A stretch of DNA of 64,000 nt from Calycina herbarum (taxonomy: Eukaryota; Ascomycota; Leotiomycetes; Helotiales; Pezizellaceae), in the NCBI GenBank assembly GCA_001414485.1, contig LLEY01000012.1, positions 558,001-622,000 of the forward strand, in the 5' to 3' direction. The position numbers were made by a program, and so were the translations under genes. This document shows, piece by piece, positions 22,692 to 35,769 of this stretch. The notes below the pieces were generated by a model. It was not told where the DNA came from, ran no database searches, and was given only the letters and a program-made list of their open reading frames with translations. How positions within the stretch are numbered: the first letter of the stretch is position 1; the number at the start of each line of letters is the position of its first letter.

Positions 22692-23088
22692 TGTTATAAA
22701 TTATATTATATATAATAAATAGTCTAGACAGCGATCTAATAAGATAATACTAGAGAGAATTAGTAATATAAAAGTATTTAAATATTCTAGGATCTTATTA
22801 TTAGATAACTATTAGAAGTTATATAGTAGATTCTCTTAGATCTCGGAATCTAGGCTTATATAGAGATCTAGGTAGTACGAGAGTTTCTATATATACTAGT
22901 ACGTCTACTATCTAGATAGAAGCTTCGTACTTAACTTTAGTTATTAATCTTATTATCTTATTTAATATCTTTAATATAAGTAACGAGTTTACTTCTAAGT
23001 AAACACATCGGCGTATCTATACTTCTTACCTATATACTAACTATTAAGACTTAGTCACCTTTGTTTAGCTTATTTAAGTTTCGTTATA
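22692..23088 (+). repeat. Solo G1 LTR with target duplication GAAAG
   Basis: 397 bp in the opposite orientation to E2. It runs TGTTATAAATTA (complement of the LTR end) to GTTTCGTTATA. GAAAG occurs on both sides (22687-22691 and 23089-23093). No internal element sequence accompanies it, and the E2 sequence joins across it, so an inserted element was reduced to one LTR by LTR-LTR recombination. Confidence 0.88.
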
Positions 23089-23093
23089 GAAAG

Positions 23094-24101
23094 CTTATCT
23101 TAACTTCTAAGAGAAAGAGGCGATAGTGAAAATCCTCTAGCTCTGATAATAAAAACGTCTTCTCTTAGAAAGAGAAAAGAAGATAATAGTAGCTAGTCTT
23201 AGTTCTCTTAATAAACTAGATACTACTAAAGATTTAGAAAAGAAAGAAAAGAAGAAATAGAAGAAAAAGAAGTATAGAGAAGAAGAGGCTAGTAGGCTAG
23301 CTGCTCTTTCTACTTCTAACTCTACTTTCGACCTAGGTCTTAACCTAGCCTTTCTTAAGTTCTTTCCTTCTAATTATAAGATATAGATAACTCTAGGTTT
23401 TAATAGTAGAACTCTTAAAGTTCTTCTAAGTACTAGTTAATATTTTTTCTAGGTTCTTAAGTATTTTCTAAATATAGATAATCTAACTATTTAATTAAGT
23501 ACTTAACTTATTCTCTAATAAGTCTATAGTTAAGAATCCTCTTAACTTTATACTTAGTATTTAGGTTTACTAGTTAAATTTCTATAAGTAGAGCTAGTAG
23601 CGCTTCTAATAGTACTAGTTTAAGTAAGAATATATAGAATACTAGATAGATATTCATAGTTCTTAGTAGTACTAATTTATAATTTAAAGGTTCTTTAACT
23701 TATTTAATTTTAAATAGTCTTAGTTTTTTATAATCTAGTTTATTACTTAGTCTTTTTATATCGATGTTCTTTTATACTAAGTAAACTTTATCTCTTTCTT
23801 TTAGTATTAGCTTCTAACTACGTTATTTATTATAGTAGTATATATTTCTTTTAGCTATAAACTATAAGTCTCTTATAAGTTCTTTATATAACTCTTTAAT
23901 CTTTAAAACCTAAATATAAGTAAGCTAGTTATTAATAGTTATAGATAATAGTTCTTAATATACTAATAATTTATATCTAAAGTTAGTATAGAATAGTATA
24001 ATAAGTATTATTTCTATTATTAAACTATTATAGGTAAACTATACTAAGAGTAGTAGTTTTACTTAGTTGTTTTACTATTAATTTATATAATAATAAAGAT
24101 A
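23094..24101 (-). pseudogene. E2 pol C-terminal fragment
   Basis: Minus-strand remnant of the post-chromodomain tail and chromodomain (about 23430-23560, the equivalent of 34920-35050 in E3), leading into the GPY/F and integrase region up to 24101. It is aligned by eye with E1 26450-27180. All frames are closed by TAG/TAA. Confidence 0.75.
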
Positions 24102-25376
24102 ACGTGTTTTATAAGCGAGTCGTCTATATAAGCAGGTTGTCTACTTTTCTCGTCGCGTACTATATACTATCTTTAAATTATAATAGCTTAATACTATAAC
24201 GTTTAATTACCTTCTTAAGAAGCTAATATTATTTTAGTAACCTAAGAACTCGAAAACAACGTGTTATTAACTAAACGAAGCGCTATAAAGATTTACTATA
24301 TTCCTCGAAAGACTTTCTCTAATCGACGCGCTAGAAAGCTCTTATAACGCGATTACTAGCCTAATTCGAAAAAGCTTATAAAGCTAGAGGAGGAGGTAAT
24401 AGTTAGATATATATTAGAGTTAGATTCGCGAGGGTTTTCGCCTATAAGAGATATAGTACGAGATATAGCTAATAATCTACTAAGAGAGCGCGACGGAAAG
24501 TCTATAAGTAGGAACTAGCTAGATAACTTTATAAAACGTATATCTAAGCTTAAAACTCGATAGAGTCGTTTATACGATCGTTAGTAAGCTTTAACTAAGG
24601 ATCCGCGAGTTATTAGTCTATGGTTTACGCTTATATAGTCTATTAAAGAGAAATATAGTATTTAAGATAAGGATATTTATAACTTTAACGAAAGTAGCTT
24701 TATAATAGGAGTTATTTCGTTCTAACTTGTTATTATAAGCTTAGAAACGCGTGAGAAGCGAAAGCAAGTTTAGCTAGGTAATCGTAAGTAGGTTATAGTT
24801 ATTTAGAGAGTTAACGTAATAGAATAAGTAATCGTACTATTTATTATATTCGTAGGCAAAGTACTTATTTCTACCTAGTACTAAGATATATATATACTAC
24901 ACGATTAGGTAATTAAGATTAGTAATAACGGCTAGATAAATAATAAGCTTAGAGTTATATAATTAAAGCATTTTAACAAGTATATAAAGGTATAAAGTAT
25001 AGAAGAATATCGTTTATTAATTATTAATAGTTATAAAAGCTATAACTCGCTTGAATTCTAGTAACTCTATAAAGACTTAAATATTATTACTCTTTATATA
25101 CCTCTATACTTATTATATCTACTATAGCTACTTAATATAGTCTGCTTCTCGCTATTAAAGCGAGTATATAGAGCTAAGATATTAGGCTTAGTATAGAATT
25201 ATATTAATTATATTACTAAAGAAACCTTTCTTCTCGTATTTAAAGCAGCTTTTTATAAAGTATTTATAAAGGATAATATCTACGTAAGTTTTAAAGAGGC
25301 TAGGCTAGTCTTAAATAGCCTAGAAGCTATGTTATTAAAGCTTGATTTAAGGCTTTATACGCTAATACTAATAATA

Positions 25377-25823
25377 TATAACGAAACTTAAATAAACTAA
25401 ACAAAGATAACTAAGTCTCGAAGGTTAGTATATAGATAAGAAGTATAGATACGATAGATTATTTACTTAGAAGTGAACTCGTTACTTATATCAAAGATAT
25501 TAAATAATAAGATAAGATTAATAACTAAAGTTAAGTACGAAGCTTCTATCTAATAGCAGAAGTGCTAGTCTTATATAGAACTCTTCGTGCTATCCGGATC
25601 CCTATATAAGCCTAGATCCCTAGATCTCTTTAGATCTCTTATAGGATCTAATAGGATCTATTATATAACCTTTAATACTTATCTAATAGTAAGATCCTAA
25701 AATACCTAAATACCTTTATATTACTAATTCCCTCTTATACTACCTTCTATTTCCTAGATATCGTGTCTTATTCTATTAGAGCGCTGTCTAGACTACTTAC
25801 TATATATAACGTGATTTATAACA
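25377..25823 (-). repeat. E1 3' LTR
   Basis: 447 bp, TATAACGAAAC to GATTTATAACA. It contains a cassette of GATC-containing repeats at about 25591-25661 (GGATCC, TAGATCCC, TAGATCTC, AGGATCTA) not shared with the LTRs of E6 or E5. Confidence 0.92.
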
Positions 25824-26439
25824 CTATCCCCTTCTTAGCTTAGCGTGTTCTTACGCTTAAGTATAAGCTAAGAAACTTAGTTAAGATACTAGTAGTATCC
25901 TTTCCTTTTTATTATATCCTACCTTATATAGAAGAAGAAAGAAGAACGTATACTTCTTATAAAGAATATCGAAATAGTTTATAACGAAATATTACTATAC
26001 TTCTACTACGCTTCTTAAAAGCGTAGATGTTTTATAGATTCCTCTTAATCCTCTTAATATTCTAAATATGTTTAGTTAAAACTAAAATATAATAGGACCG
26101 ACGACGCCTAAGAGAAGAACGTTTCTTATACTAGTAATTAGGCTTTTATTGAAAAATAAGAGGAGAAGCTAGAGAGAGAGGAGGAGGAGGTAATAGCGAG
26201 GATTCTACGATTACGAAAGCAGAAGGCCTTTCTAAAAGAAAGGGGTTATAAAATGTCTTATTAAGGGCTTCGTTTTCTTAACGAACTTAATACTACTAAG
26301 GAGGTAGAAAAGAAAGAGAAAGAGGAGAAAGAGAGAGAGGAAAAAGAATAGCGAGAGGCGGAGGTTATCTGCCTAGTAGCCCTGCCTATTCCTGTTAGTT
26401 TCTAATCTGAGATAGGTCTTAACCTAGCCTTCTTTAAGG

Positions 26440-29400
26440 CCTTTTCTTTAGACTACGAGATATAGGTAAACCTAGGTTTTGTTAGTAGAATTCCTAAAGT
26501 TCTATTAAGTAATAGTTAAGATTACTTCTTAGCTCTTAAGTATTTTCTAAATATAGGTAATCTAACTATATAATTAAATACTTGATCTTACTTCTAATAA
26601 TCTTATAGTTAAGAATCTTTTTAACTTCGTATTCGATGTTTAGATTAACTAGTTAAATTTCTATAAATAGGGCTAGTAGTGCTTCTAGTAGTACTAGTTC
26701 GAGTAGGGATATATAGAATACTAGGTAGATGTTTATTATCTTTAGTAGTACTAGTTTATAATTTAAAGGTCTCTTAACTTATTTAATTTTAAATAGTCTA
26801 AGTTTTTTATAATCTAGTTTATTACTTAGTCTTTTTATATTAATATTCTTTTATACTAAGTAGACTTTATCTCTCTCTTTTAGTATTAGCTCTTAACTAT
26901 GTTATTTATTATAGTAGTATATGTTTCTTTCTACTATAAATTATAGGTCTTTTATAAGTTTCTTATATAGATTCTTAATTTTTAAAATATAAATATAAGT
27001 AAGTTAGTTGTTAATAGTTATAGATAGTAGTTCTTAATATACTAATAATTTATATCTAAAGTTAGTATAGAATAGTATAATAAGTATTATTTCTATTACT
27101 AAACTATTATAAGCAAACTATACTAAGAGCAGCAGTTCTACCTAGTTATCTTACTAGTAGTTTATATAATAATAAAGGTATGTTTTAACTACTTAATTTA
27201 TCTATTTATTTCCTCTATTTATTTAAGAGTGAAAAGCTATAGAGAGCTTTCTTTTTATACTTAATTGTTTTATAAGAGCGATCTAAAATTTTAAGATAAA
27301 GAGCTTGTCTTTATCTAAGAGTATTTCTTTAAGTAGTCTATATCTTAAGACTACTTCTTTAAGAAATGTAAATACTAATTCCTTAGCTATACTTAATTCT
27401 ATATATACTATTAGAATTATATACTTTATAAGTCGTTTTATAATAACTAGGATTACGTTATATTTAACTCTTATTATTAGATCTTTAGATTTTAGTAACT
27501 TAATAATAAATCTATAAATATTAATTTCTAAGGTATCTATAGTATTAGAGTAGTGTTTATCTATCTATAAGAAGTATAGTAGGAAGCCTTATTCCTAGTA
27601 TAGGTATTATATTCTACTATCACCTCCTTAACTATTATAGATAACTAATTAACATAGTAGTATTATCTTATCCTCTAGAGGGTTCTACGAATTCCTTAGT
27701 AGCTATAAGTAGGCGTAGTATAGTATTCTTATATAAACTCCTTAGTATATAAACTAGGAAATTATAGCTTTCTTTTTATATACTAATTATATCTCTTATA
27801 TATATTCTAAATTTTATCTATTTATATATCGTTTATTACTACTATTTCGTATATAGTAGGTACTAAGTCTCTATTCTTAAGAGTTTTTAAGATTATAATC
27901 TTTTTATACTCTTTATTTCTCTTATATCTAGGTTTCTAGCTAAGAGTATTAGCTCGAGTATTTAACGTTCTCTTTATATATTAAATAATAATATTAAATC
28001 CTCTTAATATCTAACTATCTAGCTAATTATCTTATTATAAGTTCTTTAGTTATTATAAACGTTTTAAGGTTTTCGTAGTTAGATAAAACTATAACTAGGT
28101 GTTTTACTAGCTATAAATAAATTCTCTAGTATTCTAAAGCTAATACTATAGTAAGTAGCTCCTTATCGAAGATACTATAGTTTTGCTATACTAGGTTAAA
28201 TATTTTAAAATAATATATAATAAGTATAAGTTTTCTCTTATTATTTAGTTATAAGTAAATCGTATCTACTACTATATTTAAAGTATCTATTTTAATTATA
28301 CTAGGTTTATCTATATTAAAATTATATAAAATCGGTTTTTCTATAAACTTTGTTTTGATTTTCTAAAAAGCATCTTCTACTTATTTATTTTATATAAACT
28401 TAATAGCTTTCTTAACTAGTACTAACATTAGTTTAGTAATCTTTATATAGTCTTATATAAACAGATAGTAAAAGTTTATAAATCTAAGGAAGGACTATAT
28501 ATCTTTTATATTCTCTAGTAATTTCTAGTTTAAGATGTCTTAGATCTTTACTAGATCTATTTCTATTTTTCCTAGGCTAAATACCTATCTTAGGAAAAGT
28601 GTCTAAGTTACTCTAAACTTGTATTTTAAGAGTTTTAATTAAGAGTTTACTTTTATAAGTTATTATAAAACTTCTCTAATATATCTCTTATATTCTTCTT
28701 CTTTTTCTAAGAAGATTAAGATATTATCTAGGTAATAGATTACTATTACTCTTAGAAGATCTCTTAAAATATTATTATTTTATCTCTAATATATAGCTAG
28801 TATGTTATAGAGTCTAAATAGTATAACTATATATTTATAAAAACCTAATAGTAAGGCAAATACTCTCTTCTATTCGTCTCTAACTTTTATTTATATAAGT
28901 CTATAAGCGTTTTATTAATCTAGTTTTGTAAATCGTACTACCTTACCTAACTTATCTTATAAGTATTAGCTAGGTAGTAGTAAATAAGCGTCCTTAACTA
29001 TAGTATAATTTACTTCTTAGTAATTAATATATACTCTTCTATCTAGGTTATCTTTCTTCTTAATAATAAGTATATTTAAGGTAATTAGTAACTTAGATCT
29101 TTTAATATATCCTTTCTTAATACCTTTCTTTATATAACTTTCTATTCTTTATAGGCTTTTCTAGTTATATAATCGAAGCTTCTACTTTAAGAGATAATAA
29201 CTCTTTTTTAATTTAATCTTATAATCTTATAAGCGATGTTTTAGTAAGGCTTATAAGTCTTCTAGGTTTTTAAACAAAGCCTTAAATTCTCTATACTATA
29301 TAGGTATTTCGTTATTAGCTTTCTTACTAACCTGTAGAGGACCCTAGGTAAGGTGTTCTAGCGTCTTAGAAGAGGTAGCGCTAACCTCGTTCTAGCTTTA

Positions 29401-31620
29401 TAGTTATAATTACAATCCTATATAATTATATTAACTAAAGGTTATTATTTAGTCCTTCTAATCGATATCTAGATTATGTTCTTAAATCTATAGTATACTA
29501 AGTATTACTTCTTTGCTTTCTATCTTAATAATATTAAATTATATATCTAAATAGTATTCTTTAATATTAACTTTTATTAAGATAGTTTACTAATTAATAA
29601 TCCTATCTTAGTAGGTAATATCTATTCCGTCGACGACCCCTAGGTAGTATAGTTTTATATTCTTAATTAGGATGTTTAGCTTTTTTAAAGCTATTAGAGA
29701 GAGGAAATTACCTATTACTCTAGAGTCGATTATAACTTAAAGTTCCTTTCTCTTAATCTTTATAGTTATAACTAACTAACTTTCTCTAGAGGTAGCGTTT
29801 AGTTCTCTAATTATCGGTTAGTAAAACTCTCTTTATACTAACTCTGTTTCTTAGTCTATGTTATATTCGTTTGTTTTCTAAAAGATTATACTAAATAACT
29901 TTCTACTTTACGATTCTTAAAATATTACTCTAACTTTTCTAACTAAAGCGACTATAGTATACTAGTCTCTTATTTCTAGTATAGCTTCTTTATTATTAGG
30001 TAGTATACCTAAAAAACTAGGTTTAAAACGTCTTATAAAGTCGTTAGAACCCTGCTATTACTATAAGCTGGTTTCTTCTTATAGATCTACGACTATCTAA
30101 ATATCTCCTATCTTAGGTAGACTAGATAGCTTATTAGATACTGTTTATTCTAGTCTAGGTTCTTTAAATTCAATGATTTCCCTTCTAGTAATAAGGCTTA
30201 CTAATATTATTCTATCCTATTTATTCTAAACTATTTTATAGGTAGTTAAAATAATAGAGTTAATTCCTTAAGTAGAATATAAACTCTAGAAATCAGGTTT
30301 CTAGTTTTCTATATATATCTATCTATTCTCTTTCTTAAAGGTTCTAATAAATACCTATGTCTTATCTTATTTAGGCTTATATATTCTTAGATTCTCTTTA
30401 AATAAATCAGATTCTAATTCTAATAACTCTAATAAACTTATTAATAATAGAGACTCGTATTCTACTTAAAGAGGTAATCTATATTCTATTTCTAATCGTA
30501 TATTATAATATTCTTTAAGAAGTAGATTCCTACTATTATTAGTATCTTATACCTTACTATCTTATAGCTCGATTCCTTCGCCTAGTTATAGGTATATAGC
30601 GCCTACTAATATATCTAATATATCTGTTTTAATCTATATACTATATCCTCTAGCTTCGAGTTCTTCGTTTATAAGTTTAATTCTTTCTAGTAAAGCTACT
30701 TCTTTTTAGATAGTAGCGTTAGCTTGTTTCCCTTTAGAGTCTTTCTTCTTACTATACTTATTTGCTATATAGCTAGAGAGGCTATAGTTGTAATATAAGT
30801 TCTACTTATAAAGACGATCTCGCTCTTTCTAGGAAAGCTCTTTCCTTAGTAGATCTCTGTCTTAAGTTCCTCTTTCTTAGACCTAACGCTTCTAAGTAGT
30901 GTTAACTTTTATAGGATCTCTATAGTTCTTTTTTCTACCTTTTTCTTAATATCGATATCTATAACTACTCTTTTTCTCTAGACTCTGCTTATAATTCTAA
31001 TTATCAATCTTAATTATATTATTAGTTAACTTGTCAAGTATATCTAGGAAGTTATCCCTAGCTAATTTATCCTTAATACTGTCTTTTAATCCTCTATAGT
31101 ACTATTCCTATAAAGCTTTGTTATTCTAGCTAAGACGTGTAGAGTATTATTAGAATATTAACGTATATTTAGTAGCTAAACCTTTCTATTAAAGGCTATA
31201 TAAAGCTCGGACTGCTTTTTTCATTAAATCCACATCTGTAAATGCCTAGTTAATTCCTTTCTTAAACCTAGCAATAGTTAAAAACAATTCTTAAGTGCTC
31301 TTACTTATAAGGTTTAATACTTTTCTATTTAATATTTTATTTTTCTAAAAATCCTCTAAATATAGCTCTATCTAGTTATATGCTACTCTCTTAAGATAGG
31401 TAGTAAGCTATATAACTTAATTAGTTTTATAAGTAAACTATATTAAATAAAAATTCAAGTATATTAAAGCTTTTATAATAAACTCGGCAAGCTTCTCTAG
31501 AGAGCTGTTAAACGTTTTAGATACTAGTAATTTCACTTCCTTCTTAAGAGTAGTAACTAATACTACTGACATTATTAGTACTAGAGGTAGTATAGAGGTC
31601 GAACTCGAGGATAGCGTAGT
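26440..31620 (-). pseudogene. E1 gag-pol remnant
   Basis: Reading leftward on the minus strand: capsid-like gag at about 31600-30900 and a zinc knuckle at 30808-30777 (NLYYNYSLSSYIANKY; the expected C-C-H-C are all Tyr). Protease lies near 29735-29705 with IDSR for IDSG. RT is at about 29100-28400, the catalytic box YLDN (YLDD, Asp to Asn) near 28740-28720. RNase H is at about 28340-28050. Integrase is at 27700-27180, with LLDKDKLF near 27320 for the second catalytic Asp. The chromodomain is near 26640-26500 (KKILNYKIIRSKIKYLI then LDYLYLENT). The chromodomain is expected to bind methylated H3 tails. RIP stops are everywhere. Confidence 0.85.
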
Positions 31621-31663
31621 TTTTAATATTATATCAGTAGTACTTCTAAGTAGGTGCTTAAAG

Positions 31664-32110
31664 TGTAATAAAACTTAAATAAACTAAATAAAGATAACTA
31701 AGTCTCGAAGGTTAGTATATAAGTAAGAAGTATAGATATAATAGATTGTTTACTTAGAAGTGAACTCGTTACTTATATTAAAGATATTAAATAATAAGAT
31801 AAGATTAATAACCAAAGTTAAATACGAAGCTCTTATCTAATAGTAGAAGTACTAGTCTTATATAGAACCCTTCGTACTATTCGGATCTCTATATAAGCCT
31901 AGATCTCTAGATCTCTTTAGATCCCTTATAGGATCTAATAGGATCTATTATATAACCTCTAATACTTATCTAATAGTAAGATCCTAAAATACTTAAATAC
32001 CTTTATATTACTGATTCCCTCTTATACTACCTTCTATTTCCTAGATATCGTGCCTTATCCTATTAGAGCGCCGTCTAGACTACTTACTACGCGTAACGTA
32101 ATTCGTGATA
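31664..32110 (-). repeat. E1 5' LTR
   Basis: 447 bp, starting TGTAATAAAAC and ending ATTCGTGATA. It carries the same GATC cassette as the left LTR, so the cassette was present at insertion. Confidence 0.92.
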
Positions 32111-32689
32111 TAATACTAGAAGACACTCTATAGATACCTTAAACACTAAGTAACGTATATAAAATAATAGCTTAATTAACACTTATTCGAGATCGGATTC
32201 AAAGATATCAAGACTCGTTACCTAGTTCTATTATTCAGTCTCTTAATTAACTCGAAAAAGGCTTAACTAGGGTAATATATAATATAGTATTAATACGTAA
32301 GGAAATCACTAGTTTTTATATAATAACTAAGGCTATAACTAAGTGTAAAAGTCGTAAGAGGAAGTATATTAAGAGTTAAGAGATATTAATAGTAGGCGAC
32401 GTAGCTGATTTAATTATATCTAAGGAAAATAGTAGCTAGAAATAAGGTAAAGAGTCTAGGAAGAGAGTTCGCGTAGACAGGTACTATAGCCGTTATAGTA
32501 AAACTAGGTATAATTCTTATACTTATTAAGTAGAAATATTAGATATAGAAGATAGCGAAAGTTCTAAAGAATACTAGATAGCTTCTATAGTAATAATAAC
32601 TTTATATAGTATTAAGAATTTTATATTATAATAACACTAGGTTGAAAAAGTAGGCGACTCGCTTATGAAATACGTTATAAATAAAAGTT

Positions 32690-35110
32690 AGAGACGAATA
32701 GAAGATAGTATTTACCTTACTATCGAGCTTTTATAAATATATAGTTATACTATTTAGACTTTATAATATACTAGCTATATATTAGAAATAAAATAATAAT
32801 ATTTTAAGAGATCTTCTAGAAGTAATAGTAATCTATTACTTAGATAATATCTTAATCTTCTTAGAAAAAGAAGAAGAATATAAAGAATATATTAAAGAAG
32901 TTTTATAATAACTTATAAAAGTAAACTCTTAGTTAAAACTCTTAAAATATAAGTTTAGAGTAACTTAGACACTTTTCCTAGAATAGGTATTTAATCTAGA
33001 GAAAATAGAAATAGATCTAGTAAAGATCTAAGATATCTTAACCTAGAAGTTACTAGAGAATATAAAAGATATATAGTCCTTTCTTAGATTTATAAACTTC
33101 TACTATCTGTTTATTTAGAACTATATAAAGATTACTAAACTAATATTAGTACTAGTAAAAAAGACTATTAAATTTATATAAAATAAATAAGTAAAGAACG
33201 CTTTCTAGAAGATTAAAATAAGGTTTATAGAAAAACCTATTTTATATAATTTTAATATAGATAAACCTAGTATAATTAAAATAGATACTTTAGATATAGT
33301 AGTAGGTATAATTTACTTATAACTAAATAATAAAAGAAGACTTATACTTATCGTATATTATTCTAAGATATTTAATCTAGTATAATAAAACTAGACTATC
33401 TTTAATAAAGAGTTACTTACTATAGTATTAGCTCTAGAATACTAGAGAATTTATTTATAGCTAGTAAAATACTAAGTTATAATTCTATTTAACTATAAGA
33501 ACCTTAGAACGTTTATAATAACTAAGGAACTTATAACTAGATAGTTAGCTAGATAGGTAGAGATATTAAAAGAGTTTAATATCGTTATTTGTTATATAAA
33601 AGAGACGTTAAACACTTAAGCTAATACTCTTAGTTAGAAACCTGAATATAAGAGAAATAAAGAGTATAAGAAGATTATAATCTTAAAAACTCTTGAAAAT
33701 AGAGACTTAGTACCTACTATATATAAAATAGTAGTAATAAATAATATCTAGATAGATAAGATTTAGAATATATATAAAGGTTATAACTAGTATATAAAAG
33801 GAAAACTATAGGTTCCTAGTTTATATATAAAGGAGTTTATATAAGAATACTATACTACGCCCGCTTATAGCTACTAAGGAATTCGTAGAACTCTCTAGAG
33901 GATAAGATAATACTACTATATTAATTAGTTATCTACGATAGTTAAAGAAGTAATAGTAGAATATAATACCTATACTAGGAATAAGACTTTCTACTATACT
34001 CCTTATAAATAGATAAATACTACTCTAATACTATAAGTACCTTAGAAATTAATATCTATAGATTTTATTATTAAATTACTAAAATCTAAAGATCTAATAA
34101 TAAGAGTTAAGTATAATATAATCCTAGTTATTATAGAATAACTTATAAAGTATATAATTCTAATAGTATATATAGAGTTAAGTATAGCTAAGGAATTAGT
34201 ATTTATATTCTTTAAGAAAGTAGTCTGAAGATATAGACTACTAGAAGAAATAATCTTAGATAGAGATAAACTCTTTACCTTTAAATTTTAGATTACTCTT
34301 ATAGAACGATTAGGTGTAAAAGAGAAGCTTTCTACAGCTTTCTACTCTTAGATAAATAGAGGAAACAAACGTATAAACTAGGTTATAGAAATATACCTTT
34401 ATTATTATATAAACTACTAGTAAGATAACTAGGTAGAACTGCTGCTTCTAACACAGTTTACCTATAATAGTTTAATAATAGAAATAATACTTATTATATT
34501 ATTTTATACTAATTATAGATATAAATTATTAGTATATTAAGAACTACTGTCTACGACTATCGATAATCAACTAACTCGTATTTAAGTCTCGAAAATTAAA
34601 GAGTTATATAAGGAACTTATAAAGGATTTATAGTTTATTACTAAAAGAAACGTATACTACTATAATACTAAAAGAGGGAGATAAAGTCTACTTAGTATAA
34701 AAAAATATTAATATAAAAAGACTAAGTAATAAACTAGATTATAAAAAACTTAAACTATTTAAAATTAAATAAGTTAAGAGACCTTTAAATTATAAACTAG
34801 CGCTACTAAAGATAATAAACATCTACCTAGTATTTTATATATCTCTACTTAAACTAGTACTATTAGGAGCCCTACTAGCTCTAATTATAGAAATTCAACT
34901 AGTAAACCTAAATACTAAGTATAAAGTTAAAAGGATTCTTAACTATAGACTTATTAGAGAATAAGTTAAATATTTAATTAAATAGTTAAATTACCTATAC
35001 TTAGAAAATACTTAGGAACTAAGAAGTAATCTTAACTATTACCTAGTATAACTTTAGGAGTTCTACTAGCAAAACCTAGGTTTACCTACATCTTATAGTT
35101 AGAAGGAAAA
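32690..35110 (+). pseudogene. E3 pol remnant: RT, RNase H, integrase, chromodomain
   Basis: The RT catalytic box YYLDNILIF is at 32834-32860 (expected YLDD). RNase H is near 33250-33520 (IIKIDTLDIVVG for the first Asp region). The integrase core has ISIDFIIKLLKSKD near 34045-34090, ILDRDKLFT near 34250-34280 and NKRIN-VIEI (expected GxxExxN region) at 34366-34391. The chromodomain at 34920-35050 reads KVKRILNYRLIRE then KYLIK-LNYLYLENT, with W lost to stop codons. The tail QNLGLPTSYS follows. It reads well in one frame apart from RIP-type stops. Confidence 0.85.
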
Positions 35111-35769
35111 GCTTTAAAGAAGGCTAGGTTAAGACTTAGCTTAGATTAGGAACCAGCGAGAATAGGTAGAGCCGCTAGATATATAATCTCTACTTCCTAT
35201 TGTTTTTCCTCTACCTCTTATTACTCTTTCTCTTCTCTTTCTCTCTTCTTAGCTTTATTAAGCTCTTATAGGTTTATAAGACTACGTTAGAGTATCTTAT
35301 ACTCCTACTTAGTAAGGAAACGTTACTACTACTATAATCGGAGGATTTTCTATATAGCCTTAGAACTCTTTTATATAGCTTCTTCTTAAACTTTAAAGGC
35401 TATCTCTTCCTCTTACTATAACCGCTACTACTAAGTATTAATAGACTCCTATTTAAAAAGTAAGAGTATTTAGTTTTATTATTCAACGTCGTAGAGCTTA
35501 CTTTTTCTAGTATACTTAGAGTACTTAGAACTACTAGCAACGCCGATATAGTAACAACTAGTCTTTACTTAAGTATATCGAGTATAAGGAATTATTTCGT
35601 ATTCTAATTATTTAATTCGAAGAGTGTTTAAGATTCTATATTATTTAAGTCTATTTTTATAAATAGATGTTAATAATATAATAGAAGGAAGAGAAGCTTA
35701 CTAGCTTTCTAATAATATTTCTTAGCTTATACTTAAGTGTAAAGATATACTAAGCTAAGAAGAGGATAG

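Larger units (their letters stand above)
21550..24101 (-). mobile_element. E2: G1 family gypsy fragment (3' half, minus strand)
   Basis: Begins with a G1 LTR (21550-22005), the 3' LTR in coding direction, preceded by CTAGA. Internal sequence follows that matches the post-pol and pol C-terminal region of E1 and E6. Two later insertions interrupt it: a small TIR element at 22303-22627 and a solo LTR at 22692-23088. It stops at the Fot1-type transposon at 24102, inside the integrase region. The sequence on the other side of that transposon is a different G1 copy in opposite orientation, so the rest of E2 is missing here. Confidence 0.85.
25377..32110 (-). mobile_element. E1: complete G1 gypsy chromovirus
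   Basis: 6734 bp with two 447-bp LTRs (25377-25823 and 31664-32110), flanked by TAATA (25372-25376 and 32111-32115), inserted in the Fot1-type transposase. Coding is on the minus strand, so the right LTR is the 5' LTR. Full gag-pol order is recognisable, but all frames are closed. LTR differences seen are C/T or G/A, for example CGAAAC against TAAAAC at the terminus. Confidence 0.93.
24180..32560 (+). pseudogene. Fot1-type transposase, RIP-killed and split by E1
   Basis: The N-terminal helix-turn-helix is near 24230-24360. The CENP-B-like domain is at about 24385-24620 (EEEVIVRYILELDSRGF, GKSISRNWLDNFIKRI). The DDE domain is at 24650-25340. The expected NFDETGF reads NFNESSF at 24677-24697, SDNG reads SNNG at 24920-24931, and LLILDGHES reads LLIINSYKS at 25018-25040, so all three catalytic Asp are Asn. 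The C-terminal part resumes at 32116 (after E1) and ends with a CCHC-like motif RYYSRYSKTRYNS at 32480-32520 whose Cys and His are Tyr. Such enzymes cut and paste the element at TA sites. Confidence 0.88.
24102..32675 (+). mobile_element. Fot1/pogo-type DNA transposon, split by E1
   Basis: Terminal inverted repeats: the left end ACGTGTTTTATAAGCGAGTC is complementary to the right end CGACTCGCTTATGAAATACGT. TA lies immediately outside both ends (24100-24101, 32676-32677), the target duplication of Tc1/mariner-pogo elements. Setting aside E1 and one copy of its duplication, the element is about 1.83 kb, a normal Fot1 length. The transposase is on the plus strand. The flanks are two G1 copies in opposite orientation, so it marks a rearrangement point. 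Confidence 0.9.

Noticed and set aside
27305..27517. 70-codon open frame on the plus strand
   Set aside because: It is antisense to the E1 integrase core, which explains the sequence better. Its composition is RIP-type.
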